This document shows, in pieces, positions 27,935-36,936 of a stretch of 64,000 nucleotides of DNA. Each line of letters begins with the position of its first letter. The first letter of the stretch is position 1. The notes under the pieces were generated by a model. The model made no database searches. It had not been told where the DNA came from and saw nothing but the letters and a program-made list of their open reading frames with translations. The position numbers were made by a program, and so were the translations under genes. Source of the stretch: Ectopseudomonas oleovorans (lineage in GTDB: Bacteria; Pseudomonadota; Gammaproteobacteria; Pseudomonadales; Pseudomonadaceae); assembly GCF_003052605.1 (NCBI RefSeq), contig NZ_QASO01000032.1, positions 1 to 64,000 on the forward strand. The letters are read 5' to 3'.

Positions 27935-29218
27935 ATGGACGAGGCGATCGTTGTCTTCTCTCGAAAAGGGATTTTCCAGACCACGATTGCCGCGCGCGAC
28001 GTTCGCAGCCGGGAACATGCGCGCAAGCTGTGGCCCTTGGTGTCTCCAGGCGCAGAGCGCCAGATGGTGACATGGGTCAGCCCCTCCTTTGAAAGCGGGA
28101 AGCTGCGTCGGCGATCCCATTTCCGCGTACTTCCTGCCCAGCACACCTTTAACCCCAAAGCGCACTTCGACGATGAAGAAGCCAGCCGATGGCGCGCCGT
28201 GCAGGAAAGTCCTGAACACCGGCGGGCGAAAGAACTTGTCGCGGCCGAACTCTCACGACGTTTGAATGCCGGGCTTGCGATGCCGTGGGCGTTCAAGGAT
28301 ATGGATGCGTCGGACTATCCGCTGGAAGGCAACTTGTTGCTCGGCGCCGACCAGGTGGCAACCGAGCATCCCCTGGAGACGCCATTCGGCAGCAAATTCC
28401 GGCTCGACGTTGCCGTGCTCGGCCCCCCGGTCCAGGCTGAACCGATGGTGCTGGGCGGCGTTGAAATCGAACTCGGCCACGCCTTCGACGGGCGCAAGGC
28501 TCTTATCGGGAAGTCGCTCGGATTCCCGCTCATCTCCATCGACATCACCGAGATGACGCTGGACGAACTCACGCCCGAGTGGGCACGGCAGGTATTGACT
28601 GCGACCACGCGGAGCCACGAGCAAGGACGCCGGCAGACCTACATCTATCTCCACGACCTGCTGTACCCCCTCTACGCGCAATTGCCGGCGTTTCTGGACG
28701 ACGAGCAGCGCCATCAGTTCCTTGTGTTTGCCGACGATGAGACCCTGAACAAGTTGGTGCGCTGGATGAACCTGCTCGCCGAAAAGCTGGAGTACCCGAA
28801 GGGTACGGTCGCCGTTGCCTTGGTCAATGGCAAGAACGAACAGTCGCGCAAGATGCTGGAACGCGCGGGACAAGTCGTTGGCCCCGACTGGAGCGAGTTC
28901 AACGGCCAGCGATGCCTACGACTGACCCTGCCGCGTCCCAAAGGCCCGGCGGATCTCCAGGCCCATCGCTTCCACATGACGATGGCGCGCATCCTGCTGT
29001 CGCACACTGATTCGCTCGTTGGCTACAAGTATTGCAACGGCGTAGACAACCACCACCCTGAAGAAGACGTGTGGGTTGCGCATCGCTGGATCGCCGACTT
29101 GAAAACCCATACCCAGCATCGCGTCTTGCCGAAGCGGCTGGCTGAACCGATCAACAGATTGATCGCGGTGGTTTCGGACCTGCATCGCAATCACGCGGCT
29201 GCCAGCCAAGAGGCGTGA
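27935..29218 (+). CDS. Putative CoiA-like PD-(D/E)XK nuclease-domain protein
   Basis: A 427-residue protein with no firm family assignment. Residues 95-205 resemble the nuclease domain of CoiA: HRRAK (His95, Lys99), then RLDVAV (Asp158), GVEIELG (Glu177, Glu179) and ISIDIT (Asp203), in the spacing of a PD-(D/E)XK fold. The N-terminal 90 residues could be a small beta-rich domain (CoiA starts similarly). The C-terminal 220 residues are not recognised. It pairs with the TIGR02391 protein, so a role in defence against foreign nucleic acid is plausible. The nuclease call is inference from motif spacing. Confidence 0.5.
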   Translation: MDEAIVVFSRKGIFQTTIAARDVRSREHARKLWPLVSPGAERQMVTWVSPSFESGKLRRRSHFRVLPAQHTFNPKAHFDDEEASRWRAVQESPEHRRAKELVAAELSRRLNAGLAMPWAFKDMDASDYPLEGNLLLGADQVATEHPLETPFGSKFRLDVAVLGPPVQAEPMVLGGVEIELGHAFDGRKALIGKSLGFPLISIDITEMTLDELTPEWARQVLTATTRSHEQGRRQTYIYLHDLLYPLYAQLPAFLDDEQRHQFLVFADDETLNKLVRWMNLLAEKLEYPKGTVAVALVNGKNEQSRKMLERAGQVVGPDWSEFNGQRCLRLTLPRPKGPADLQAHRFHMTMARILLSHTDSLVGYKYCNGVDNHHPEEDVWVAHRWIADLKTHTQHRVLPKRLAEPINRLIAVVSDLHRNHAAASQEA

Positions 29219-29295
29219 CCATCCCCCGTCGGAAGTCAGCCGATAGGCAAGCATTCCTGCGGAGTTACGCGCCTATTTGCAAAGAGCATTGAATC

Positions 29296-30084
29296 TCAGT
29301 CCGTAGTCGGTTTTGAGGCTCTTTTCCGCGGGGCCGAAGAAGGCAAAGACGGCAAGCACTCAAACAAGCGTTCTGCATAGACGAACCCCATCCGTCTGAC
29401 CGCGCCCTGATCGAAATACAGCAGCCAAGCGGCAAGTAATGCCAGCGAAATGAGCAGTGTCAAGCCTGCGGCAAGCCCCGGATCGGCAAGGTGCTCTAGG
29501 TTAAAATGAGGAGGTACTACCTGCAGAATCTTTGCAATCAGCAATCCGTAGACGATGCCCAGGAGGCACGACACGATGCCGGCAGGCTTCATTGCCAGCA
29601 TATTGCGGTGAAATCCGTAGGCGATGTTCTCTTTCAGCAAGAGCTGCTTGTTGGAACGCGTGAGTTCGCGAAGCCGCTTTGTGGCGCCAACGTAGATGTC
29701 GTCTGCCTTGTCAGGGCTTGCTGATTCTTCTTCTGCCGTTGGCATGGCGATGCCCAGCTTGGCCGTGATCGCCGTGTGGTAGCGCTGCTTGCTGACACCA
29801 TCGAGAAACTTGTCGCGATGGCGTAACGCGATGGTTGTCGGCATACCGCCCCACCTTGCAACCAGGATCTCTTCAAGCTTCTTCCCGCGCCCGCGAGCTA
29901 CGCTCGCAAGCGCATAAATGGCACCGCAGCCACCAAGCAAGCCGATCACGCCTGTAAGTACCGGGTGCTTTGCGCCGTAGACGCACAACAAAGGAACGAG
30001 CAGCGGTAACGCTACAAGAAGTCCTGGGATTACGCGCGCCTTGCGCTCATAGGGGTCTTTGACCAGTTCAAAAATAGTTGTCAT
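29296..30084 (-). CDS. Four-helix membrane protein linked to WYL regulator
   Basis: A protein of 262 residues with two membrane helices near the N-terminus (about 18-38 and 41-62), a charged cytosolic middle (about 65-160), two more helices (about 166-190 and 204-225) and a basic tail. No family was recognised. The layout of four helices around a soluble middle recalls membrane effectors of nucleotide-signal defence systems, but no sequence motif proves it. It starts 6 bases after the stop of the WYL regulator gene and is surely co-transcribed with it. Confidence 0.6.
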   Translation of the reverse strand: MTTIFELVKDPYERKARVIPGLLVALPLLVPLLCVYGAKHPVLTGVIGLLGGCGAIYALASVARGRGKKLEEILVARWGGMPTTIALRHRDKFLDGVSKQRYHTAITAKLGIAMPTAEEESASPDKADDIYVGATKRLRELTRSNKQLLLKENIAYGFHRNMLAMKPAGIVSCLLGIVYGLLIAKILQVVPPHFNLEHLADPGLAAGLTLLISLALLAAWLLYFDQGAVRRMGFVYAERLFECLPSLPSSAPRKRASKPTTD

Positions 30085-30090
30085 GGGCGT

Positions 30091-30993
30091 TCAGCTTTGG
30101 GCCGACAAGGCATCAATATAGGGTTGAATTTCATCGCGGTTCTTTAAAGTGATCTGCTGCGCGAGAGGGTCGGGTGCTTCCTTGGTATGCAAGCCCAAAC
30201 GCCTCAGCGTGTAATACAAAAACGCTTGGCGGCATGGAAGTTTGACCTGTCCGTCTTCCATTCCATAGTCCAACTCCAGGACTCGTTTCTTGGCAGCGGG
30301 CAAATCGGGGTGCGGTGCAAGCACCAGCGTCAAGAGAGTTTGCCAGTGCGAATCTTGGCTGGCGTCCACTTGGCTCGCTTCGAAGCCGTCGATGCGCAGG
30401 ATTCGGGCGAGGACGAAATCACTGAAGCGCTGGCGTTTGTGGCAAAACGCGCGCATGTGCCAGCGAAAACCGTCATTACCAAGGGCGTGGGGAGACAGCA
30501 GACGAACCGATTCGTCCATGGACGTCATGGACTGGTAGCTCACCCAAATGGCTTCCTGCTGCCGAATTGCCCGGACCACTGCTTCGACGGTCTGTTCATT
30601 GATCGTGCGCCAGGGGGACGGCGCCCAATCTGCCTCAAGTGCTGAGCCGATAAAGCTGGCCGCAGGCTCGATGACTCCCATCTTGGTGGCCAGCAGCTCC
30701 GCTAGATAGTGTTGCGCCGAACTTCGTTGGTAAAGCGGGTGAAAACTCGGCGCTGCCGTGTAGGTCTTGGAACTGCGGTCGTAAGTTAGGTTGCTCGGCG
30801 CCAACTCCGTGTACTTGGCAATGTCCAGTGACGCCTGGGGAACCGATATGCCGAAGTGCTCAGTGAGATCCATTCGATTAATGTGCCGTTCCCAGCGCAA
30901 ACGGAAATCGATGAATTGAAGTCTGCTTTCCAACCCCCAACTTAGCCCTTTGGGCTCAGCAGGATTGGCGGCAGTGACAGAGGGCTCTTGCAT
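30091..30993 (-). CDS. WYL-domain transcriptional regulator, CapW/BrxR-like
   Basis: A 300-residue regulator. Residues about 20-90 are a winged helix-turn-helix (LQFIDFRLRWERHINRMDLTEHFGISVPQAS), about 130-210 a WYL domain (AIWVSYQSM, then SPHALGNDGFRWHMRAFCH), and the rest a WCX-type dimer domain. This is the arrangement of BrxR and CapW, the repressors that control BREX and CBASS loci. It diverges from the MBL/E2-E1-JAB operon with 88 bases between, where it probably binds. Known members sense nucleic acid or nucleotide ligands; the ligand here is unknown. Confidence 0.85.
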   Translation of the reverse strand: MQEPSVTAANPAEPKGLSWGLESRLQFIDFRLRWERHINRMDLTEHFGISVPQASLDIAKYTELAPSNLTYDRSSKTYTAAPSFHPLYQRSSAQHYLAELLATKMGVIEPAASFIGSALEADWAPSPWRTINEQTVEAVVRAIRQQEAIWVSYQSMTSMDESVRLLSPHALGNDGFRWHMRAFCHKRQRFSDFVLARILRIDGFEASQVDASQDSHWQTLLTLVLAPHPDLPAAKKRVLELDYGMEDGQVKLPCRQAFLYYTLRRLGLHTKEAPDPLAQQITLKNRDEIQPYIDALSAQS

Positions 30994-31081
30994 CAGTTGC
31001 GCCTAAAAAGTAGACGGATATAAAAAATAGTCGTACATTAACTATACGCGATCATCCTTCGGTCGTCTACCCGGAGCCCCA
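30994..31081. promoter_or_regulatory. Divergent control region between WYL regulator and MBL operon
   Basis: An AT-rich gap of 88 bp. GTAGACG (31010-31016) is inverted as CGTCTAC (31064-31070). Between them is a smaller palindrome, ATAGT (31027-31031) with ACTAT (31041-31045), and -10-like TATAGT on the minus strand. Symmetric sites here are expected operators for a BrxR/CapW-type dimer. The GGAG at 31072 serves the MBL gene. Confidence 0.5.
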
Positions 31082-32275
31082 ATGCCCACAACCATCACGT
31101 TTTTTCCCGTCGACAACGGGGACATGACCCTCATCAAGTTCGGCGACCTCGACGCAACCACCCTGCTGATCGACGTAAACATCAGGCAAGACGCCGACGA
31201 CCCTGACGGTGAGGCGCGCGATGTCGCCAAGGATCTGCGCGACCGACTGAAGAAAGATGAGAACGGCAGGCCGTATGTCGATGCGTTCCTGCTGAGCCAC
31301 CCGGACCAGGACCATTGCCGAGGCCTGACGCGGCACTTCCACCTGGGGCCGCTGGACAAGTATCCGGATGACAAGAAGGACGACAAGGACAAGAAGATCG
31401 TGATCCGCGAGATATGGTCGTCTCCGATCGTGTTTCGACGCGCCAGCAAGACGCACACCTTGAGTGACGACGCCAAGGCATTCAACACGGAGGCGCGTCG
31501 GCGCGTACAGCTGAACCGCGACAAGAATTTCGTCGTCGGGAACGGCGACCGCATTCAGATCATGGGCGAGGACATCGACGGAAAAACCGATGATCTCACC
31601 TCGATTGTGCGGAAGGTGGACACGCGCTTCTCGACGATCAATGGCAAGAGTTCCGCATTCTTCTCCGCGATTCTTCTGGCACCCTTGGACGCCCAGGACG
31701 ACGAAGAAGAGGAAGAGTGCCTGGTCAAGAACCAGTCCAGCGTGATCTTGAACTTCACATTGGCCGCTGATGCTCAGACGCCGGATGGCGCAAAATTCCT
31801 TACTGGTGGCGATGCCGAAGTATTTATCTGGAACCGCCAGTGGCAGCGCCACAAGGCCGAAGCCGATGTGCTTGAGTACGACATCATGCAGGCGCCACAT
31901 CACTGTTCCTGGCATTCGCTGTCCTATGACAGTTGGTCGGACTACCGCGAAAAGGCCAAACTTGATGCCGACGCTCGCAAGGCGCTTTCGCAGACCCGCA
32001 ACGGTGCCGTCATCGTCGCCAGTTGCAAGCCGATCGCAGACGACGACAGCGATCCGCCCTGCATCCGCGCAAAGCGTGAATACGTAGCAATCGTGGACGA
32101 AGTAAAAGGCGACTTTTACTGCACGGGCGAATATCCGAGCGAAAAATCCGTGGAGCCCCTCGTTTTCACCGTCACCGCTCAGGGTGTGCAGCCTCCCTCG
32201 AAGAAGGAAGCCGGATCGAAGGCCGCCGCCGTGATCACCTCCGCGCGCGCGCCCATGCCACACGGGGCATCATGA
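31082..32275 (+). CDS. MBL-fold metallohydrolase, first of the E2-E1-JAB operon
   Basis: A 397-residue protein of the metallo-beta-lactamase fold. The metal motif is SHPDQDH at 72-78 (His73, Asp75, Asp77, His78), a form related to HxHxDH with the middle His replaced by Asp. Further ligands are likely Asp244 (TGGDAE) and His273/His274 (APHHCSW). It resembles the ComEC/Rec2 MBL branch but has no membrane helices. It starts 88 bp from the divergent WYL regulator and overlaps the next gene by 4 bases, so it is made together with the E2-E1-JAB protein. Confidence 0.85.
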   Translation: MPTTITFFPVDNGDMTLIKFGDLDATTLLIDVNIRQDADDPDGEARDVAKDLRDRLKKDENGRPYVDAFLLSHPDQDHCRGLTRHFHLGPLDKYPDDKKDDKDKKIVIREIWSSPIVFRRASKTHTLSDDAKAFNTEARRRVQLNRDKNFVVGNGDRIQIMGEDIDGKTDDLTSIVRKVDTRFSTINGKSSAFFSAILLAPLDAQDDEEEEECLVKNQSSVILNFTLAADAQTPDGAKFLTGGDAEVFIWNRQWQRHKAEADVLEYDIMQAPHHCSWHSLSYDSWSDYREKAKLDADARKALSQTRNGAVIVASCKPIADDDSDPPCIRAKREYVAIVDEVKGDFYCTGEYPSEKSVEPLVFTVTAQGVQPPSKKEAGSKAAAVITSARAPMPHGAS

Positions 32276-34527
32276 CGGGCACCATCGCGGACGCACTGCA
32301 TCAACTTCAGCGGCACAGGGGCCTTGTCCGCGTTGGCGAGCCAAGGAAAAGTGGTGAATCGACGCAGATTGAAGTCGATGTTGCTGTTGAATTGCCGAGC
32401 AGGTCTCGGCGCAATGGCGTATCCGGGACCGGAGTGCGCTCGGTCGAGACATGCGTTCTGGTATTCGGCAGTGACTGGCCCATGTCTGCACCCAAGCCTT
32501 TCTTGCGTGCGGACTTCCCACTCAACTTGCCGCACATCAATCCTCATCGCGAAGGCGAGTTGGTCTCGCCTTGTCTGTTCGAGGGATCGTTGGACGAGCT
32601 GCTGCATCGGTTTGGTCTGGACGCCATCGTCGATCAGTTGATCGTTTGGTTGCACAAGGCCGCAGCCGGGACGTTGCTGGACCTTGAACAGGGGTGGGAG
32701 CCGACTCGTCGAGACAGTTGTCCTTCGACCCTTGTATTCAGTGCCGAGAATGTCGCGGCCGCCGCTCCCGCTGACGGCACGATTTTGGTGGTTCCCGCAG
32801 GCTACGTGACGATTGATGGCGGGCTATACGCCATCGTCAATGCCGAACTGACTGCTCAAGTCGATCCTGTGTTCTATCAGGAGGTTCACAACGACAAGTT
32901 GGGTAAATGGGGAAATGGCCATACCGCAGCCTTCATTGCGCGGGCTCCAATAACCGACGGCAACCCGCATGTGGTCGGCCACTATCAACCCGAGACGGTT
33001 GTCGATCTCGCGACGTTGCTTGATCGAGCAGCGGAACTCGGCGTCGATCGTGACGCTTTGGCTCAAGGCTTGGACGGCTACTATGGACGTTCGATTCTGG
33101 ATATGCAGCAAGACTCGCGTGGCTGGACGCATGGCTTGTATGCGATTGTGATTCTGACTGTTCAAAGGCCAGCGTCGCTTGTGGGCTCACCGGGGAGAAG
33201 TATCGAGGTATTGCCCTACGTGGTGCGCTATGAACTCAACGCTCAATCGCTCCTGGAGCGAAACGCCACGGTTCACCCGGCTTTTCACGCACATGCGTTG
33301 TCTCCCGAACTGCTGGCAAGAACGTCCGGCATTCCATCTGCGGCCACATCGCAGCCGCTGGTCTTGCTCGGCTGCGGAAGCGTGGGGTCGAAAATCGCGA
33401 TGCAACTGGGGCGAGCGGGTTTCGGCTCAATGACCTTCGTCGATAACGAGTCCATGTCGCCTCACAACGCGGCCCGGCATGCACTCATTGAGCGGGCATC
33501 GGTGCTGGTCCCACCTCGGAAGTCGGCGCTGATGAAGACGGCCTTTGAGTCGCTGTCGCATCTTCAATCGCAAGCGTTCGACACCGACGCAGTGACTCTC
33601 TTGGTCGATGCTGCGCAGTTTGCTGCAACCGTTCCGCAGGATGCGGCCCTCATCGTGGATGCGACAGCCTCACTTCAGGTGTTGGCCGCAGAAACGCAAT
33701 CAACGGCGCTGAACCAATCCCCTGCGCGGTTGGCACGGATCGTCATGTATGGCCAGGGGCGCTGTGTCGCGGTTTTGCTTGAAGGGCCTGGTCGCGCCGG
33801 TCGGGTTGACGATCTTACGGCATTCTTGTTCGAGTGCTGTCGGTTTGTGCCGGAACTGCGGGCGTCGATTGCTGGCGATACGTCTGAGCCGACGCGTATT
33901 TTTGTGGGCGACAACTGCCGTTCACTGACGATGCCAATGTCCGATGCCGTTGTTTCGCGTTCTGCTTCATTAGCTGGCCTGCAACTGGAACGCTGGCTCG
34001 TTGGCGGACTCCCGAAGGAGGCGACGCTTTGCGCCGGGGTCTCGGATACCGAAGGCCTCGGCATGGCATGGACCAGCACCAGCCTCGGCCCGACCACTGT
34101 GCTCAACGTAGCAGACGATGGTGGCTGGAACATTCGGATTCTGCACCCTGTCGTGCAAGCGATCCATGCTGATGCGCTGCGCTGGGGCGCTCTGGAAACA
34201 GGTGGAGCCTTGGTCGGTCGTATCTCGTTTGAGAATCGAACCATCACCATTGCTGGCCTCGTGGATGCGCCGCCTGACAGCATTCGGGAGGCCGCCCGCT
34301 TCGTCCTTGGGACGAATGGGCTTGTTCAAAATTTGCGCACAGCGAATGGAACCTCTTTTGGGTATCTGGCCTTCATCGGCACTTGGCATAGCCACCCGAA
34401 AGGCGGCGCACATTCGGGCATAGACCGAAATACGTTGCGCGGCATCGCCGAGGATGCTGGCGGCCTTCCCGCCGTGTCGTTGGTATGGACTCCGACAGGA
34501 CTCAGGTGTGCGGTGGATCGCTGGTAA
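32272..34527 (+). CDS. E2-E1-JAB triple-domain ubiquitin-like conjugation protein
   Basis: A 751-residue protein. Residues about 1-135 look like a prokaryotic E2 (UBC-like) domain with FPLNLPHINP and a candidate catalytic Cys101 in SPCLFEG. Residues about 140-355 are a linking region not recognised. Residues about 360-600 are a ThiF/E1 adenylation domain with the nucleotide loop LLGCGSVGSK (365-374) and Asp391. Residues about 635-751 are a JAB/JAMM isopeptidase with Glu642, His706, His708, Ser715 and Asp718 all present. The protein could thus activate, transfer and remove a ubiquitin-like tail. No CD-NTase or ubiquitin-like gene is next to it. Known relatives are the Cap2 (E2-E1) and Cap3 (JAB) proteins of CBASS. 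The E2 call is the least sure part. Confidence 0.82.
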   Translation: MTGTIADALHQLQRHRGLVRVGEPRKSGESTQIEVDVAVELPSRSRRNGVSGTGVRSVETCVLVFGSDWPMSAPKPFLRADFPLNLPHINPHREGELVSPCLFEGSLDELLHRFGLDAIVDQLIVWLHKAAAGTLLDLEQGWEPTRRDSCPSTLVFSAENVAAAAPADGTILVVPAGYVTIDGGLYAIVNAELTAQVDPVFYQEVHNDKLGKWGNGHTAAFIARAPITDGNPHVVGHYQPETVVDLATLLDRAAELGVDRDALAQGLDGYYGRSILDMQQDSRGWTHGLYAIVILTVQRPASLVGSPGRSIEVLPYVVRYELNAQSLLERNATVHPAFHAHALSPELLARTSGIPSAATSQPLVLLGCGSVGSKIAMQLGRAGFGSMTFVDNESMSPHNAARHALIERASVLVPPRKSALMKTAFESLSHLQSQAFDTDAVTLLVDAAQFAATVPQDAALIVDATASLQVLAAETQSTALNQSPARLARIVMYGQGRCVAVLLEGPGRAGRVDDLTAFLFECCRFVPELRASIAGDTSEPTRIFVGDNCRSLTMPMSDAVVSRSASLAGLQLERWLVGGLPKEATLCAGVSDTEGLGMAWTSTSLGPTTVLNVADDGGWNIRILHPVVQAIHADALRWGALETGGALVGRISFENRTITIAGLVDAPPDSIREAARFVLGTNGLVQNLRTANGTSFGYLAFIGTWHSHPKGGAHSGIDRNTLRGIAEDAGGLPAVSLVWTPTGLRCAVDRW

Positions 34528-34572
34528 AGGCAAAGCCGCCGGCACTTTCTTGGCATAAAACGAAAGGGATGT

Positions 34573-35643
34573 ATGGCTGACTACTTCGAGATCGATTTTC
34601 TTGGCGTCGAAACAGCGAAAAGCGGGGATGCAATCACGCTACGCTATTCGGTGAATGGCACAGAGGGCGTGCACGTCGTTGACGGTGGGTATCTGGATAC
34701 GGGAGATCAGCTCGTCGAGCACCTGAAGACGTACTATGGAACAACAGTCATCGACCATGTGATCCTCACACACCCCGATCGCGATCACGCCAATGGGCTG
34801 CGAAAAGTCCTGGAGCAATGCACAGTCAAAAATCTCTGGATCAACAGGCCGTGGATCTATGCAGATCAGTTGATTGATCGATTCGAGACCTATGAATCAG
34901 TTGAAGCACTGAGACGGAAATTGCGCTCCATCTACGATGCCACGGCAATTCTTGAGGATCTTGCGGTTGAGAAGGGAATTCCAATCCATGCCCCTCTTCA
35001 GGGGCAGAACATCGGTCCCTTCATGGTGATGGCACCCACACTAGATCGCTACTTCGACCTGATCGTGGACTCCGCGAAGACACCGGAAGCTGTTGAAGAA
35101 AGTGCTTTGGATAGCGCGCTGAGCAGCATATTCCGGGTGGTGAAGGCCGCGACCGCCTACATCAAGTCCCTGTGGGGCGAGGAATATTTTCCGCCGGAGC
35201 CTACCAGCCGTGAAAATGAAATGAGTGTGGTCCAGTCGGCTGTTCTGAACGGTCATCGTGTCATGCTTACTGGCGATGCCGGGCGTGAAGCGCTGCAAGA
35301 GGTTATTGACTACGCGCCTTTTGCCGGACTCGCGTTGCCAGGCATTCGGTATTTCCAGGTGCCTCATCATGGCGGGCGACACAATGTCTCGACTGAAATT
35401 CTGGATCAACTGGTTGGTCCACGATTGGACAGCATGCCGGACAAGCATACCTGGAATGCCATTTGCAGTTCTGCCAAAGCCGATGAGGATCACCCGCGGA
35501 AGTCCGTAATTCGCGCTGTATTGCACCGGGGTGGGCACTGGGCGGCAACCGAAAGCAAGAATCTCCGCATTGGGGCGGGCATTACCCGCGATGGCTGGGT
35601 ATCAATTCCTCAAGCAGAGTACCCCGAAGAGCAAGAGAGTTGA
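34573..35643 (+). CDS. Second MBL-fold metallohydrolase of the E2-E1-JAB operon
   Basis: A 356-residue metallo-beta-lactamase-fold protein, related in style but not closely to the first. The motif is THPDRDH at 66-72 (His67, Asp69, Asp71, His72), again HxDxDH, with later ligands in MLTGDAG and VPHHGGRHN. It is ComEC/Rec2-like without membrane segments. It starts 45 bases after the E2-E1-JAB stop, with GGGAT ahead, and is probably the third gene of the operon. The two MBL proteins may cut nucleic acid or a nucleotide, as MBL nucleases do; this is inference. Confidence 0.83.
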   Translation: MADYFEIDFLGVETAKSGDAITLRYSVNGTEGVHVVDGGYLDTGDQLVEHLKTYYGTTVIDHVILTHPDRDHANGLRKVLEQCTVKNLWINRPWIYADQLIDRFETYESVEALRRKLRSIYDATAILEDLAVEKGIPIHAPLQGQNIGPFMVMAPTLDRYFDLIVDSAKTPEAVEESALDSALSSIFRVVKAATAYIKSLWGEEYFPPEPTSRENEMSVVQSAVLNGHRVMLTGDAGREALQEVIDYAPFAGLALPGIRYFQVPHHGGRHNVSTEILDQLVGPRLDSMPDKHTWNAICSSAKADEDHPRKSVIRAVLHRGGHWAATESKNLRIGAGITRDGWVSIPQAEYPEEQES

Positions 35644-35697
35644 GCGGGCAGTTTGAGCGTGACGTGCTGTTCATTGGCTTTCTGCCGCCTACGTTAT

Positions 35698-35812
35698 GAG
35701 CGTCCCGGCGTTCCGCCGTCGGACTCGCGGGCTGCGCCCCGCGCCTCATGCCGAGTCGCGGCCACCCGGCTTTGATTCCTGACGCCTCCGGCCTTGCGGG
35801 CCTGCGCTTGCC
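35698..35812 (+). repeat. ICE intergenic repeat R1, copy a
   Basis: About 115 bp starting GAGCGTCCCGGCGTTCC and ending GGGCCTGCGCTTGCC. Copy b (36937-37058) matches over its whole length with scattered changes and a short insertion; a more distant copy lies at 43737-43829. Copies a and b are direct repeats enclosing the gene at 35836-36852. Confidence 0.85.
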
Positions 35813-35835
35813 TAACTACCAGGTACTTGCAACCT

Positions 35836-36852
35836 ATGCATGCGATGTCGCTCTCTGAGTTTCCAATTTCTGTGCTTGAACTCCACACATGGCCGTGGTG
35901 GCGAAGATTTTGGAATCGACCGCCGGCGCTTGTACGGAAGCGGTGTGAAGCTTGGCGTGAGCTATTGGGGCTCAAGGAGTCGGCAGGAAAAAATGTGCTC
36001 CTCAACACCGCAAAATCGAAGATTTTTGATGACTCACGCCGTCGATGGGACATCCTGGACAATCTTAATCGCAGCAACTTTACTTTGCGGAGCCGATTTT
36101 CGGGCTTAGCCTCGGGCGCTAAGGAGGCTTTCCAAAGTCCTCATGGATCGCTAGTGCAAGTGACGATGGTGCCTCACTTTGAATGCGACGCAAGCGATAT
36201 AGAGGGCATCTCCGCAAGCAAGTCGGCAGATATGCCACACGAAAGTGTGGATGTCTTTGGTGCCTACTATATTGATGAGCAGAATCGATATGCCAGAAAA
36301 GGAAAGCCCCCGCTCGGACTGGATGATGCGAGCTTAAAAGAGCTTTGTTCTCATGGCGAAATTCGGCTACTGCACGGACGTGGCTCCGACACGTTTAGCG
36401 TGCGAGCTTGGGATGGCCGTTTGTTCCTTGACAACAGTGGCGGATCTCACCATCTTGCGGGCGCCGTGCATGTCGCTAAGCGCATTGGCGCGCGCATTCA
36501 CCTCGCCTCGAAACTCTATCTCTACCAGCTCAACCATTTGACTGTGCAATGGCTGCTCGATGGATTTCATCTGGTATTGCTCCCCAAGGATTTGGCCGGA
36601 CAGATGCTATGGACTGTGAAGAGCTTGGTAGGTTCTGGTTCGAACATGGAGTTCCCGCCTGTACTGGCCGAAGGCACGCTTTTGGCATTCCCCCGGGGTT
36701 CGCAAATCGCCGAGTCCGTGATGGCAGAACTATTGAGTCAGGGGCACCACGATTTGGGCAATGATTTGAGGGAAGCGCTGACTGCGCAACAGCGGTTCTT
36801 GACTGAATCGACGGCTCTATGGACAAAGCAATTTTCATCTCCAACCTGCTGA
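35836..36852 (+). CDS. Orphan protein between R1 repeats, unknown function
   Basis: A protein of about 338 residues, not recognised with certainty (possibly the DUF6685 family). It has no signal peptide, no clear membrane helix and no catalytic motif; there is a HHLAGAVHVAKRIGARIHL helix-rich block near the middle. No good ribosome binding site is seen; ATG at 35836 and 35845 are both possible and an upstream ATG at 35794 is less likely. GC content is visibly lower than in the backbone around it. Two direct copies of repeat R1 enclose it, as if it came in as a cassette. A role in defence is conceivable from position only. Confidence 0.6.
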   Translation: MHAMSLSEFPISVLELHTWPWWRRFWNRPPALVRKRCEAWRELLGLKESAGKNVLLNTAKSKIFDDSRRRWDILDNLNRSNFTLRSRFSGLASGAKEAFQSPHGSLVQVTMVPHFECDASDIEGISASKSADMPHESVDVFGAYYIDEQNRYARKGKPPLGLDDASLKELCSHGEIRLLHGRGSDTFSVRAWDGRLFLDNSGGSHHLAGAVHVAKRIGARIHLASKLYLYQLNHLTVQWLLDGFHLVLLPKDLAGQMLWTVKSLVGSGSNMEFPPVLAEGTLLAFPRGSQIAESVMAELLSQGHHDLGNDLREALTAQQRFLTESTALWTKQFSSPTC

Positions 36853-36936
36853 CGATGCTCTAAATGCGTGTGGTCACGTCGTTACCTATAGATCGCGAGT
36901 TGAAGCTCCACATTTCATAGGAACTTAGCGACAAAA

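Noticed and set aside
32272..34527. Reading the ThiF-domain protein as a thiamine or molybdopterin biosynthesis enzyme (ThiF/MoeB)
   Set aside because: Fusion to a JAB and an E2-like domain and lack of ThiS/MoaD-type partners argue against it.
29296..35643. Reading the locus as a normal CBASS system
   Set aside because: No CD-NTase gene was found, and Cap2/Cap3-like parts are fused in one protein with MBL neighbours, so the CBASS label is not supported.
34573..35643. A true beta-lactamase (resistance gene)
   Set aside because: The HxDxDH motif and domain layout belong to the ComEC/Rec2-like MBL branch, no signal peptide is present, and the gene is in an operon with E2-E1-JAB.
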